A stretch of DNA of 64,000 nt from Aculops lycopersici (lineage: Eukaryota > Arthropoda > Arachnida > Trombidiformes > Eriophyidae), in the NCBI GenBank assembly GCA_015350385.1, contig WNKI01000004.1, positions 248,001-312,000 on the forward strand, read 5' to 3'. The notes beneath the pieces were generated by a model. It saw nothing but the letters and a program-made list of their open reading frames with translations. It had not been told where the DNA came from and did no database searches. Both the position numbers and the translations under genes were made by a program. Positions 34,962 to 46,932 of this stretch are shown here, piece after piece; within the stretch, counting starts at the first letter, position 1; each line of letters opens with the position of its first letter.

Positions 34962-37900
34962 CTTGCTCCTTCTTTGTCATTCTCATTTAAACATATGACT
35001 TCTTCTCTTCGTCGATCATTTGATCGTTTTTGTGATCAAAAGAGCAAAGTAGGAAGTTAAAACTGATACCGTCCAAGTTGAATTGTTCGCAACTGTTTGT
35101 TAGATTATAACTACAAAAGTTCTATCTTCTTTCGACAAAGGAAGTTGTGGCACTCTATTTTTAGTGGACTCGATCGTAAACAAACTATTTAGTTGAACTT
35201 GTCGAGTGTACAAATATGCAAATTCTACGGCTAAAACCGCAGCTTGTTTCTCTTCCTCTCAAATAAACTAACTAGTTGGCCTACTGGCTAGAAAGAACTA
35301 GTAACAAGAAGCTTCTTTGCTATCTTCTATGAATTCGTTTAGCTACTCACTAACTAACCAACCAACTCGCTGGCTTATCAATTACCTTCATCTCCGTTAA
35401 CCTAAATCGTTGTTCTTGAATTTTTAAGGATCGTGTGAACCAACATTTGCCTCTTCTGACGTTTTGCTAACTTCAACTGAGAATACACTATTCGAGCCTT
35501 CTACTTTTTACCTCCTCCTCCTCCTTCTACTCTCGCCCATAATAGTTGCTAAGCTTGTAAATTGATGACACTGGCCACTCACTTTTGACGGCCAGTAATT
35601 GAAAATTTCAAGTTCCGTTGTCTCATCGTAGTAATCGTCTTGTGTGTGGTTGTCTTTGCTCACTTGGCTACAGCTAGCCAGGTGGTTACCTGGAACCTCC
35701 TCCTCTCCCTCTCCCCCTCCCTCTCTCTTGTGGTGAATGCAAAACCAGTAGCTGGTTGTGTTAATGACACCACTGCATATTCGCCGCAACTTCCAACAGC
35801 AGCAGCAACAACAACAATGACTCAAAGATCAACAAGGCGACAACACAACAGCAACAGGTAGTCCGATGTCATTTAATATGTCCTTTGTCTTGCAAGTCTC
35901 TCGTCTCGCGTCGCTACAAAACAGCGACAAGATTTATTAAACTCAATCGGCTAACTGGAGCAGCAACAGGTCGACGTGGCCTCCATTCGGCGACGACGAC
36001 GACATTAACCAGTTCACTCTATATTTTGCTTGTTGCCTGCTTAGAGCTGGACAAAACTTACGCTCGAACTTAACAATAGTAGTGGAAAAGAAGAAGATTC
36101 AAATCTGAGTTTCCCGTTGCTGTGAAGAGACTGGCCAACCTTCAGTTAGTTTAGAGTAGATAATTTTCCCAGCGCCAACCACTTGTAGCTTTGTTTCACT
36201 TACTCACTCTTTTGTACAAACTCTCAGGTAGATTCAAAACTTTCAGTTACAATGGCAATAATAATTCGATGTCTACTACTCTCGTCTATCCGCAGGCTAA
36301 ATGGATAACTGAGCTTTTTGATAGAAGCAAGAAGAAACGGAGAGAGCGAGAGAGACGGAAGTGGCGCTTGCTTGGCGTAAGATCATAAGATGACTAGTTG
36401 GAAAATTAGGCCTCAAATGTGCGAACTATAGCGAAAAATTGCGCCCTCTCACCTGCTCTGGTGGAAGCTGAGCTTACAAGTAGATGGACTTGAAGTTCAA
36501 ATTCAACGGCTTTCAGTCAGCAGCATTTGAGGGATTGTCATGCACAAAGGTGGAAGTAAGTGAGAGCAAAAACTCGATTACATCGTTGTCGTAACTACAA
36601 ATGGCAACTTGTTTGATCCAAGTCAGTTGCATGCTGAGATCGCTAAACTTCCAAACGGTCCAACAACTCGAAAATCGTTCATAATCTTACATGAGCAGTA
36701 GCAGCCGCGTAGTTTTAGTTGAAAAAGGGGTGAGAGAAAGAGAGAAATTGGCTTGCTATCTTTTCATTGTGCATTGTTTGCTCATTTCCACTCTCTTCTC
36801 TTTAACTCAACAATCGCCGCTTTGGTTGCGCACCAAATTCGAGCATAAGAGTTACGATGCCCGTTAATTGGCAAATGTGGCTGCTGCTGTGAAGGGAGCA
36901 AACTAAGCGAAGGGATTAACTTTGAATGGCAGCTGGAGATGGGCTCGAGATCGAACAAAACTAGAAATCGCCCTCGAGAGCAAATTAGAATCGAAGAGAT
37001 ACTCTTGCTTAAAATCGAGACGACGAGAATTATTTTTGCTGTCTGCAAAAAGTTGGGAGTCGACACACCCGATGGCATCCAATCAATTTGTTTCTAAATT
37101 TAAGCGGATGGCTGACGGGTGAGCGCTCATCTGTCTTTTTTTAGTCTCACTCTCTATCTTCTTAGTGGACGTCGTCGTCGTCGTCGACGACAACCAAGAT
37201 TACGATGAAACGATGACGACGAGCCAAAGAAGATATGATTGGAATCACAATTGGTTGGTCATTTTATCGTATCTCATTCTATTCTATTCTATTCTATTCG
37301 ATTGACGAGAATGTAAATGCGAATGGCCAGTGGGTCGCTAGTTGTTGTGACATTACTCACATACACTCGCGAGGGCCACCTGTTTGCTCGCGCGTAGGCG
37401 GCCTCACTTTGAAGCTACACGCGGCCACTGGGCGAGTCGCGCGAATGCAAATTTAGTGCTGATGGTTCGGTTCTCGCTAGTGGTTTCAAAGAAGCAACAC
37501 TTAGTAACAATGGACTTGCTGGAGTCACTGACTTTATTTTCCCTTTCTCTCCGTCTATCTCTGTCTCTTGTTTTGCTAGTTTGTCTTGCTCGTTGTTTAC
37601 CTAGACAAATAGACACGCAAATTCGAGTTTTCCTTTTGTAACTTAACCCTGACACTGAAGGTGAGACGGGGGCAGGGCGCAGAACTGGGCAAACAGAGAG
37701 ACTACAACAGTGTCTGTGACCAACCACTTGTTGTTGCGAGAGGAAAGAATCACCAGCGAAATTCTTTTTCTCCCTCTAAGGTGGTCTCTTTTCCAGAATC
37801 TGATTTCGTCGACATAATCATCTGACGCATCATAATGCTGCTACACGATGACGACATGCGGTCATCGTGTAACAGGTTGTCGAGTTAGCTCTTGAGTGAC

Positions 37901-40511
37901 CAAAAATGATGTTAGTTTGTGTGAAGGGTGAAGCACAACTCAGCTCTTTCCTCTTCTTCCAATTGGCTGAATGTTGATTCGATTGCAGAGTGCCCAACAT
38001 CTAACTCCTAATGTCAGTCGTACAAATGTTCTGGTCAGCATTGAATATAACTTGCATTTGAGTGATTTAGTTGAGCAGGGGGAAACTTTCTAAGCTCACA
38101 CAATCCGTCTGTTTCCGTGCTAATGGCTCGGCGCAATCTTGAATCTAAACTGCAACTCCAACTCCGACACTAACTCCACCAATCCAATCTCCAGAAATTA
38201 AGCTCTTGTGTGCAAAAAGTTCGCCGGCATCCGGATCTAAGTTGAGCAGATTCAAGACACCACCAACAAGTGGACTAATTCACGCCTAATGTCATTACGC
38301 AACTCGAGAAACGCTTGTTTTGATCACCGGCCGCCAACTTCGGTGGCAACGAGCGCAGGATTTGCTCGTTCAATTATGATAAACGCAAGCGCATAAATCA
38401 CGCACGCGAAACGCCAACATCAGCATGCAAGGAGCCGGATGGAGGAGGAAGCAACAAGTGGTTGGTTTTTTGGTTGGCCGATCGAAGCGACCACTAGTGC
38501 TGTCCGGCAGGCAGAAAGCCAAGCAACTCGCAAAGAGAAATGGTAAAAGTGAGTGATGCGCGTCAGGCGATCGTCGAGTCGTTGCAAATTGAGCGCCGGC
38601 TATCGTGTAGTTTCGCTGGCCACCATCGAGTAGGATAATATGATTGAGCTGGCCACCAACTTTGCATTTGGCTTCACACATGCAAAGTTGGAGGTAAGCG
38701 ATGCGCATTGATGTTTAGCCAAGTGAAAGTGAGCAAGTTGGTTGTCATTACAACTGGAGCGAGCGAGTAGACTTTTGCTCGCTTTATTTGGTGGTGCGAG
38801 ATGGTAACTTCTTGGCGCTTCTTCCATTTGCAAATCAAAAAGCGCCAGGTCCACCTGTAGCTGTCTCCTCCTATTCTGGTTGCTTCTCGCGTAGAGTAGT
38901 ATTTTCTTGCACCGACACCAACAACAATTCCAAATTCGACCGCAAGCCGATGGGCGTCGAGAGTCGCTGTGAGTTTGAGTTGAGGTTTGGGTTGGATCGA
39001 GAGTGAGAGTGAGAGTGAGAGTCAGTCAGTGGGACTAAATGCGCGCAAATGCATTAGTGCAGACGATAGCAACAGCCAGTCTCTCGATTCGAAGCAAGAA
39101 AGAAAGCTCGAATTGTTCATTGTGTTTTAGCGAGTTCACCTGTTGCCCGCTCGCCGCTAGCTTGCCATACAAACTCTTCGCCTTTAGCTTACCGTTACTG
39201 CTTGTGCGCCTGTTGCTCTGTGTTGCGCCCCCGCGTCCGTGTGGCTCGCGCGCATCCCGAGCCTAGCCGAGCCGATTCGAGCGAGAAAAGGCAACGAGTG
39301 TCCATGTCAAGTGGCTAGCCTGCTTGTTTGCCAGCTACCTGGCCGACTAACTGTGTTTGCGGGCCAGTTGGCAAGACCGCCACCTTGAGTGCGCGCTGCC
39401 GTTGACTTGCAAACAAGACGCCGCTCATAACCGATTGAGTGCTACATGTAACGAGGATCGAAATACCCACTGTGGTAGTCTTCTTGTGCTTAATTTCCAT
39501 AGGCTTCATCACACGACTCACCTGTAGCCGCCGCTGTAACTTTAAACACAACAACAGGTGGGAGGATCGCTCGCGCTCATTCACACACAATGGCAACTCG
39601 TGTTGTTTGCCGGTTACTTATGGCGAGACTAATCCCCACGAGCAACCAAATTGAACTAAACGCGAGCAAGCGAGCGACTCATCCAAAGCGGATGAAAGAG
39701 TGGAAGTTAAAGTGAATCCAGACTAAAGGAGATAGACTGACTGGCTGACTGACTGACTGACTGTCTAAATGGAAAGGACCTGACGAGTGAGCAAGTGAAT
39801 GAGTTGGTGAGATAGTGACAATTCAATGGAAAGAAGCCAAAGTGAAAGCGAACTTCTTTTGCGCACCTTCGCCTCAATCTGTCGACTGTGTGGCCAGTGA
39901 GACTCGTTATTGTTACCTCTGAGCAGAGTCTAAATTCAGTGAGAGTGCCAATCAAAGGTAAGATTAGCTAGCGAATGGTCAGCGAGTCAGCTAATAGTCA
40001 GTAGGTTTGGGGATTAGTGGCGAGAACTCTGAATGGAATTTGCATTATCATTTAGTGTCCATCATTCCAACTGGTTGCTGTTGTTGCAATTGCTTTGTTG
40101 TGTCTGCGCGCGTTGATTAGCTTAGTGTCCAACTGACCAAATATAACGTCAGAGTAACGATTGCGCGCAACTAAAGTAACAACCAAAAAGACTTAAGTGT
40201 CTGAAAGACCAACACAACAACTAGATGGCCACCATCAATAGGATTAGAACAGCGACGAGAGGAGAAATTAATGTTTGTTGTTAGCGATAATGAGCAACGA
40301 GTCGCGACTAAAGAACAAATTTGATTTCATTGGATGGAAATAGTAAGTGATGAGTTTGGGGATCTGATTTGTTTGCTTGCATGAGATTAGATAAAATAGA
40401 GTATTCAGTCTTAAACAACAGCACCAACAACAACAACCTGTTAAATTGAGAAATCATTGTCATCCTGAGGGGCAATCGAATGAGACTACTAATTACCAAG
40501 AAGCCAGAAAG
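34962..40511. other. Non-coding region between the divergent CUB and RR-mucin genes
   Basis: About 5.5 kb contains no convincing gene. It should hold the promoters of two divergent genes for secreted proteins. Features include an ATTCT array near 37268-37298, GAGAGT runs near 39001-39022, GACTGACT units near 39738-39762, and exact CAACAAGTGGTTG copies at 37721-37733 (inverted) and 38452-38464. No obvious TATA box or initiator can be tied to either gene. Confidence 0.55.
37268..37298. repeat. ATTCT pentamer microsatellite
   Basis: About five ATTCT units in a row. Confidence 0.85.
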
Positions 40512-43500
40512 ATGAGTATCAATTGCATTAGGATCAACTTGGCTCCCCGTTCCGCCATTGGAGCGCTAATAGCCACCTGTTTGCTAGTTGCGTCACAACT
40601 CCAACTGTCCAATTGTCAAGATCATTTGACAGCCAAGAATACGACAATTACGAAAGAACTATCAAAAAATAACACAGCAACAACGCAAGCGAGCGTTTTG
40701 CCTAATACAATTACAACTAATAGTACAACTTCAACTACAATTAATTCAAAACATCAAGAGACAAACTCAACGCTGCCTCTAGTCGAGGCACTGAGCGAGC
40801 AATTAGTGAAACAATCGAACTTGCAAGCCGAGGAGTCGCGCCAATCGGACGCATCGGCGAGCTTCCTTCCGCCGCCAGCCAATTGGACACCTCAAGTTTC
40901 GTCGCCTGATCATAATCAGCAGCAGCAGCCGCACCAGAGGCAAAATCAGCCACCTGTTAGCTACAAGGGAGGCAGCGGAAATGCCTACATGTCAATGTCA
41001 CGCGATGGCAGCAACAGGTACGAGTTTGGCTACGACACTCACGGCTCCTCGTCGTCTTTGTCGCCAGTTGCTGACCAACCGTCAACAGGTGGCAAGAAGG
41101 CTAGATTAATGAGAGAGGAGAGTCGCCTCGAGGACGGAACTGTCATTGGCCGCTACGGTTACACTGACCCATTCAATGTCTTTCGCGTTGTTCAATACGT
41201 TGCCGGTCCCGATGGTTACTTTGCAACCGAAGACGTGGGCGCCATGCAATCGCCCTCGGGCAAATTTCAATTAAACAAGCAGCTGCACCGGGCACTGGAG
41301 CAGGCTCGTCGCCGCCGGCGCCGTCGGCAGCAAGACTCGGATTCCAATTTGCTCGGTAGTACAGTGGAGCCGCACAGTGTAATGATTGGCCATGCAAATG
41401 AGCAACAGCCACCACCGCAACAGGTTGCTACTTCTACCACAAAAGAGCTGGTCAACAGTAGTATAGCTGCTGCCCCTGCCGCCACTACCACTAGCGAGAG
41501 TCTCGCTCAAAGCGGAAGTCATCAATCAATTAGATACTCGAGCAAGATCAACCACGTAGTTGGATCGAATGGAGTTTCGTATGCCACAGCCTTCAGGCCA
41601 GTGCTAATACCTCAACGCCAGTCTCCCGTTTCAAGTCGGCTTGTTAATTTTGAACCAACTCAAAGTGACACTCAGCGGCAGCAACATGTTGTGCCGCAAT
41701 TGCCCATGATGCTTAGCTATCAGCCAGTTAAGTCGCCAAATCCAGCTGATTTACTGAGGAGGCAGCACCAAAGTTTTGAGCAACAGCAAGCGAAACTGAG
41801 ATCTCAACTTCCAGCTCCCATCTACTCGCCGCACTCCTTTGGTCAGGGTCACAATTTAGAAGAACACGCCATTGCAAACGAGGAACCACAATTCACACCG
41901 AATGTTGCCTCACACGCACAATCACCCGTTACATTGCCACCTGTTGCGCCCTCGAATCAGTGGAGCTGGTCCAGTGCGGTGAGTCACAATTCAAATAATA
42001 ATAATCACCAACAGCAACAACAACAACAAGCCCCACTTCCTGTTGCCAGAGGCCATCGCTACCAGGAATCGTCAGCGTGGAGTTTGTTGAATAATAACTA
42101 CAATCAAGATCAGGCGACGATCATAATTGACCACAGCGACACTTCCGGCCGAAACTCGAAACCCATGACCAGCGCTCAGATCACTCCACAAATTGGAGCT
42201 AACTTCGAGCGCGAAGCTGTCATTTTGAGGTCGCTTCAAGCTGGGAACAGCGGTAGCCAGCAGGTAACTGCACAGCAGTGGCAACCTGTTAGTCTGAATG
42301 CAACTCATCTTTCTCCGTCGTCTCCTCCTGTGCCAACTATACAGCAAACTTATGCAAATTCACCCACACTAACTTTCGGCATGGCTTATGGAAGTTCCGG
42401 AAGTCAGTCGTCCACATCCAATCACATCAGAATCAATCATAATGACCATGGTGCCTACTCAACGCGGCACTTTGAATTTGGCAAGCGAACGGGATTTCTA
42501 GCGAGCGGGAACAGTCAAACTCCGTCATCTTTTACGGCGAGCGGAAGTAACTACGAATTTGACGGGCTAGCGCTGCAAAACTTCAATCCTCCTCTGTATC
42601 ATCCCGAGGTTCACCAAACGAGTCCTCTAGCTGTGGAGCCATTTGGTTCCGCTGATTCAAAGCCGGTTGTCTACTCGAGCACCATATTGCACAACGAGAT
42701 GGCCGCCGAGCGCCACTATAGGCCAGAGCGATTGAGTGGCAGTGGCAGTAGCAATCATGCATCTGAAACCCTACAGCTAGTTGCATCGGAGCAACAAAAC
42801 TCAACCATGGCTAGCGCTGAAAACGAGCGACAACAGCAGCAACAGCAAACGAAAACACAGGTGGCTAGTGTAGTCGAGGTTCCTCCAGCAAATGAACCGG
42901 TTAGGTATGCCACGAGGTTGAGCGCCCACACGCGGTCAGCACCTGTTGAAGAATTGGATGTGGACGATAGTGAGCAGGTAAACAACTACCTTTCGGTGTC
43001 GAATGTAACCAGAGCCAAGATGCCAAATAGACAGAAGAAAATCTCGTCTATTTTCAAGTCTAGGACCTCGAATCTAAATGGAACTAACGGTGAGGATCCA
43101 TCCACAGGCCGCATTCGCCTTCCGGTTCCGGTGAACGCGAAACGCAAATTCGGCTCAAGTTTACGTGCTGAGCCTCCTGTTGATCCACCTGTTGAGTCGG
43201 CAATAGTTGTCGATACTCAGCAAGATCAACCGAGAGGCTTGATCGTTGAGATGGCCGAGGATTCGAGTGGCCAAGTGGATCATGAGAACCAACCTCAAGT
43301 TAACCACCAACATCAGCAACAGAAGAATCCATCAGCAAGTCAGCGAAAGTTTGGTCGAGGTAACAATGTGAACGAGAGGCAACAGGAAGTGCTAGGAACA
43401 GCGGAAGTTTTTGAGACTCAGTTGAGTGCAAAAAGGCGCCCGATTCTAAGGGGCGAGCAGCCATTGCAACACCAACCAATTGGAAACAAGTACCAATTAG

Positions 43501-46469
43501 CTAGACAGGAACAGGTGCACGTACAGTATCAAACTGCAAGTAGCACCACACCAAGTCCAGCTAGTGTGCCGACAGCGACGATAATCGACGCAACCGACCA
43601 GTTAAAGTCGGGATTGGACAAGGAGTTATACGAGAAGATTGTGAAGATTCAGCAGGAGATTGCGCGAATGTCCAAGTCCGCAAATCCGACAGCTAACTTG
43701 AAAACTTCCACAACCTCAACTACCACTAGTACCACTAAAGCCCCGCTGCAAACTTCAACCTCTACGAGCAGCACCACAACTACAGAAGCGCCAACCACTA
43801 CCACTAGCTCGACGACAACAACCAACAGCACAACACCTGTACCTACAACCCGTTTGCCGGTGGCAACAACAACGACCACGTCAACAAGACAACCATCGGT
43901 AGAGCCAATAGTGAGAGAAATCGAGTCGACAAATGAAACTACCTTACAGGTGAATGCCGAACCTGAGCCAGTGGTTGCAATCACCACTCCTTCACTAATA
44001 ACAACAACAACTACAACAGCTCGGCCAACAACCACTGTGCCACCCGCTATCTTCTCAATGCCAAGGGGCAGCGCTGGACTTGGGCCCTCGTCGAGCATTG
44101 GAACCGGTGGCAAGCGTCTATTTCCGGCAAGAAAGTTGATAACCACAACATCTAGGCCAACGACAACCACAAAGTCGACCAAGAATCTTTCTGGTCAGCT
44201 AGTGAAAGCTGACACAATGTCAGCTCAAGATGACCTTCTGCAACGATTGACTTTGGACATGGATGCCTTCGATAGCACGAGGGGAGACACTGTAGTTGCT
44301 AACAAGGCGGTAGTTTCATCCACCACCACTAAAGCTCCATTACCTATTACCACTTCAATACCAACTACTCAAAGGCTTAGACCATCACTAGTTAGAATGA
44401 CGACTACGACATCAACTTCAACAACGACTACCACAACAACAACCACTGCTGCACCTACAAGTCCGCCAACAACCACAACAGCAACGCCAACGGCAACGGC
44501 ATCATCGACAGCACCAACTTCAACAGCTTTTTCAAGAGAGCAAGAGCCAACATTAGCTCCTGTTTCAAGCGATGATTCAAGTCAGTCGCTTACCCTGGTA
44601 ACGCCAACTACCATTGCAAACTTCTCGATTCCACCTCTCGTCTTCTCAACTACAACCCAAATACCTTCGCTTTTGGTTAATGCGGAAGCATCAACCACCT
44701 CAGCACCGGTGGTCCAATCAAATTTCACAAGCATTACAACTACAACTACAACCACTACACCCAGCGTTTCAACAACGAGGAATAATCCGACAACCACAAC
44801 TCTGAGACCATCAACGAGAAGGACAACACAGCATCCAAGATTCGGACGTTTGGTCATTAAAAGAGGTGACAAGGTTGTCGCCCGATACAATGGAAGTGAG
44901 CCAATACCAGATAGTGTGATACCAGTGGCCGGTAGTGAGTCGGACGTGATAATGCCCGATATGCCAAGATTGGGTATGCGGCGTACGGTGAAGAAACGTT
45001 TCAATCAAACATTGTTGACTGTAACCAGCACCAGCACCTCCACCACCACAACCACTGTGGCGCCAACATCTTTACCTGCAACCCTCTCGTCGACACAAGA
45101 GTCACGACAGCAGGAGCAACAGGAACAACAACAACTGGCTGCTAACCTGGCAAACTTCACTTTGCCTTTGCTATTGAACTCCACCACTCAGGAGTTGAAC
45201 AAGACTAGCATTGAGGCTGCCATTATTAGTGCGTCTCCGGCAACCATTGCGGCACTCACTAGATCAAGTTTCCGCTCGGGTGGATCTCGACGCACATTGT
45301 CGCGAGGGGTTCGATCGCATGACATTAGTAAATTGGAGGGATCTCTTGCGGACGGCGACTTGATGTTCTCGGAGTCAAATTCGGAACCGGATATGATCGA
45401 CTTTGGGCTGCCCGATTTGAGGAAGGTGGCCGAGTCTCTCACAAAACACAAGACAACGAGCACGACAACCACCACCTCAGCGCCAGTCGCTCTAGCACGC
45501 AGACAGACATCAACAGGTGGCCTGAATTGGTCAGCGCGATTGCGCGACGGTCGCCCGCAACCGAGCGACAAAATTTACGACTCTAAAGAGGATCTCAGGA
45601 GGTTGGTGGAGAAGATTTCGAGCATTGAGGAAGGCAACATGACACTTGTGATACAGCAGCAACAACAACAACAACCATCGGCTGATGTTAATAATCAGCA
45701 ACAACCTGCACCTGTCACTACCACTACCACATCTATTAGCTCCACTACACCAGAGCCAAGTTCAAGTAGCTTGCCAAATTTACAACAGTTACCTGTATCG
45801 CTAAATTCATCCTCTCTTGCTCAGTTGCCGGCTCACGAGAAGTCCGAGTCAAAGTCAGTCTCCTACACAGTGACCATGTCGCCTGAGCTCGAGAAGAGGT
45901 GGACCGAAATGAAGCCACTGGGCGAGAGTCAGAGGAAGCCTTTGGGTCTAATCAAGCCTCAGGATGTGAGAGTTGATTCGCGAGGGTTCATTCATGTGAG
46001 ACACAATCAGTCAGTGACAATACATGTGGACATTGAACCGCCGCGTAGGTTACCTGTGACCAATATAACTCCAGCTACCGCTATCGCTACCACGACTACT
46101 GCTAATATTACCACAAATATAACGGCTACCACCCCCAATGCAGCCTCTGGACCTTCAACAGGTAGTCAACAAACAGTTAGACGACTAACTGGAAGAGACA
46201 CTGTGGCAACCATGAACTCTAATAACAGGTCAGATTTGCAAAGATTACACAAAGATCATAAACAACAGGTCGCTCTTTCTCGGCCAACGCGAAGCGACGG
46301 AGTGGCACCTATGAAAGAGCAGGTGGTTGTTGGAGCACCCGTTACTGATTTAAAGCCATCATCATCATCGAGAGGCGGCGAGCAAGCGAAACGAAAGCCT
46401 AACCTGTTGTGCGTTGAAGTTGATCCAAATGATTCAGAACCCAATATGAGAAAGTCAAAGCCACAGTAA
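40512..46469 (+). CDS. Secreted Thr-rich mucin-like protein with an RR-type chitin-binding domain
   Basis: I start at ATG 40512 because the open frame upstream has no earlier ATG and this Met begins a good signal peptide (IGALIATCLLVASQLQL, likely cleaved near residue 36). The product is 1985 residues from one exon. At about residues 170-244 lies RYEFGYDT..., then R.ESRLEDGTVIGRYGYTDPF, then VVQYVAGPDGYFAT. This is the Rebers-Riddiford (chitin_bind_4) layout of arthropod cuticle proteins, with a Gly/Ser insert after the first Tyr block. The rest is Gln/Ser-rich, then several Thr-rich mucin tracts (about 43700-44060, 44280-44560, 44690-44830, 45010-45080, 45450-45480 and 45715-45770). By analogy it would bind chitin in cuticle or a lining matrix while its O-glycosylated regions hydrate it. 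There is no peritrophin domain and no membrane span at the C-terminus. Confidence 0.85.
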   Translation: MSINCIRINLAPRSAIGALIATCLLVASQLQLSNCQDHLTAKNTTITKELSKNNTATTQASVLPNTITTNSTTSTTINSKHQETNSTLPLVEALSEQLVKQSNLQAEESRQSDASASFLPPPANWTPQVSSPDHNQQQQPHQRQNQPPVSYKGGSGNAYMSMSRDGSNRYEFGYDTHGSSSSLSPVADQPSTGGKKARLMREESRLEDGTVIGRYGYTDPFNVFRVVQYVAGPDGYFATEDVGAMQSPSGKFQLNKQLHRALEQARRRRRRRQQDSDSNLLGSTVEPHSVMIGHANEQQPPPQQVATSTTKELVNSSIAAAPAATTTSESLAQSGSHQSIRYSSKINHVVGSNGVSYATAFRPVLIPQRQSPVSSRLVNFEPTQSDTQRQQHVVPQLPMMLSYQPVKSPNPADLLRRQHQSFEQQQAKLRSQLPAPIYSPHSFGQGHNLEEHAIANEEPQFTPNVASHAQSPVTLPPVAPSNQWSWSSAVSHNSNNNNHQQQQQQQAPLPVARGHRYQESSAWSLLNNNYNQDQATIIIDHSDTSGRNSKPMTSAQITPQIGANFEREAVILRSLQAGNSGSQQVTAQQWQPVSLNATHLSPSSPPVPTIQQTYANSPTLTFGMAYGSSGSQSSTSNHIRINHNDHGAYSTRHFEFGKRTGFLASGNSQTPSSFTASGSNYEFDGLALQNFNPPLYHPEVHQTSPLAVEPFGSADSKPVVYSSTILHNEMAAERHYRPERLSGSGSSNHASETLQLVASEQQNSTMASAENERQQQQQQTKTQVASVVEVPPANEPVRYATRLSAHTRSAPVEELDVDDSEQVNNYLSVSNVTRAKMPNRQKKISSIFKSRTSNLNGTNGEDPSTGRIRLPVPVNAKRKFGSSLRAEPPVDPPVESAIVVDTQQDQPRGLIVEMAEDSSGQVDHENQPQVNHQHQQQKNPSASQRKFGRGNNVNERQQEVLGTAEVFETQLSAKRRPILRGEQPLQHQPIGNKYQLARQEQVHVQYQTASSTTPSPASVPTATIIDATDQLKSGLDKELYEKIVKIQQEIARMSKSANPTANLKTSTTSTTTSTTKAPLQTSTSTSSTTTTEAPTTTTSSTTTTNSTTPVPTTRLPVATTTTTSTRQPSVEPIVREIESTNETTLQVNAEPEPVVAITTPSLITTTTTTARPTTTVPPAIFSMPRGSAGLGPSSSIGTGGKRLFPARKLITTTSRPTTTTKSTKNLSGQLVKADTMSAQDDLLQRLTLDMDAFDSTRGDTVVANKAVVSSTTTKAPLPITTSIPTTQRLRPSLVRMTTTTSTSTTTTTTTTTAAPTSPPTTTTATPTATASSTAPTSTAFSREQEPTLAPVSSDDSSQSLTLVTPTTIANFSIPPLVFSTTTQIPSLLVNAEASTTSAPVVQSNFTSITTTTTTTTPSVSTTRNNPTTTTLRPSTRRTTQHPRFGRLVIKRGDKVVARYNGSEPIPDSVIPVAGSESDVIMPDMPRLGMRRTVKKRFNQTLLTVTSTSTSTTTTTVAPTSLPATLSSTQESRQQEQQEQQQLAANLANFTLPLLLNSTTQELNKTSIEAAIISASPATIAALTRSSFRSGGSRRTLSRGVRSHDISKLEGSLADGDLMFSESNSEPDMIDFGLPDLRKVAESLTKHKTTSTTTTTSAPVALARRQTSTGGLNWSARLRDGRPQPSDKIYDSKEDLRRLVEKISSIEEGNMTLVIQQQQQQQPSADVNNQQQPAPVTTTTTSISSTTPEPSSSSLPNLQQLPVSLNSSSLAQLPAHEKSESKSVSYTVTMSPELEKRWTEMKPLGESQRKPLGLIKPQDVRVDSRGFIHVRHNQSVTIHVDIEPPRRLPVTNITPATAIATTTTANITTNITATTPNAASGPSTGSQQTVRRLTGRDTVATMNSNNRSDLQRLHKDHKQQVALSRPTRSDGVAPMKEQVVVGAPVTDLKPSSSSRGGEQAKRKPNLLCVEVDPNDSEPNMRKSKPQ

Positions 46470-46932
46470 GACCACAAAAACTAAAACCTCCCCTCTTTGT
46501 TAATATTATAAATAATATCTATCTATATCTAATAATGAGTAAGTAAAAAAATAAAGCATTCTTAGAACAACAGGTTACATTGAACTAGTTGCGGTTTTTC
46601 GGTAGTAGTACACTTCAAGACTTCTAGGGTTCTTATTGGGTGCTGTTGCCGTTGAGGAGAACATTGCAATCGCGTTATCGACAATCGCAAGGTACCATAG
46701 GTATATATTACAATTCTGTTGCTGACTTACGCAATCATATCTTTCGCTCTTAATGATATATTATAATAGTTTAAAGTGTTTTGTTGAGATTGCAAGGAGA
46801 TATATATCCATATTACAATTTTATATATTTGCAATATAATATTTGTTGTTTTTGTGCAATTCAATTCAATTCATTTATGTTTTGTTTCTATATATATAGA
46901 TATAATTTTAGATGAATAGATAGGAAAATGTA
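46470..46932. other. Convergent 3' gap between RR-mucin and PERK genes
   Basis: AT-rich DNA holds the poly(A) signal of the mucin gene. I find no clear AATAAA for the kinase on the minus strand, so it may use a variant signal here. Confidence 0.5.
46550..46555 (+). terminator. Poly(A) signal of the RR-mucin gene
   Basis: AATAAA lies about 80 nt after the stop codon. Confidence 0.75.

Noticed and set aside
43649..45571. Long antisense frames rich in Val (177, 140 and 127 codons)
   Set aside because: They are the reverse reading of ACN Thr-repeat codons in the RR-mucin gene; Val/Leu-rich composition with no domain and no ordered motif.
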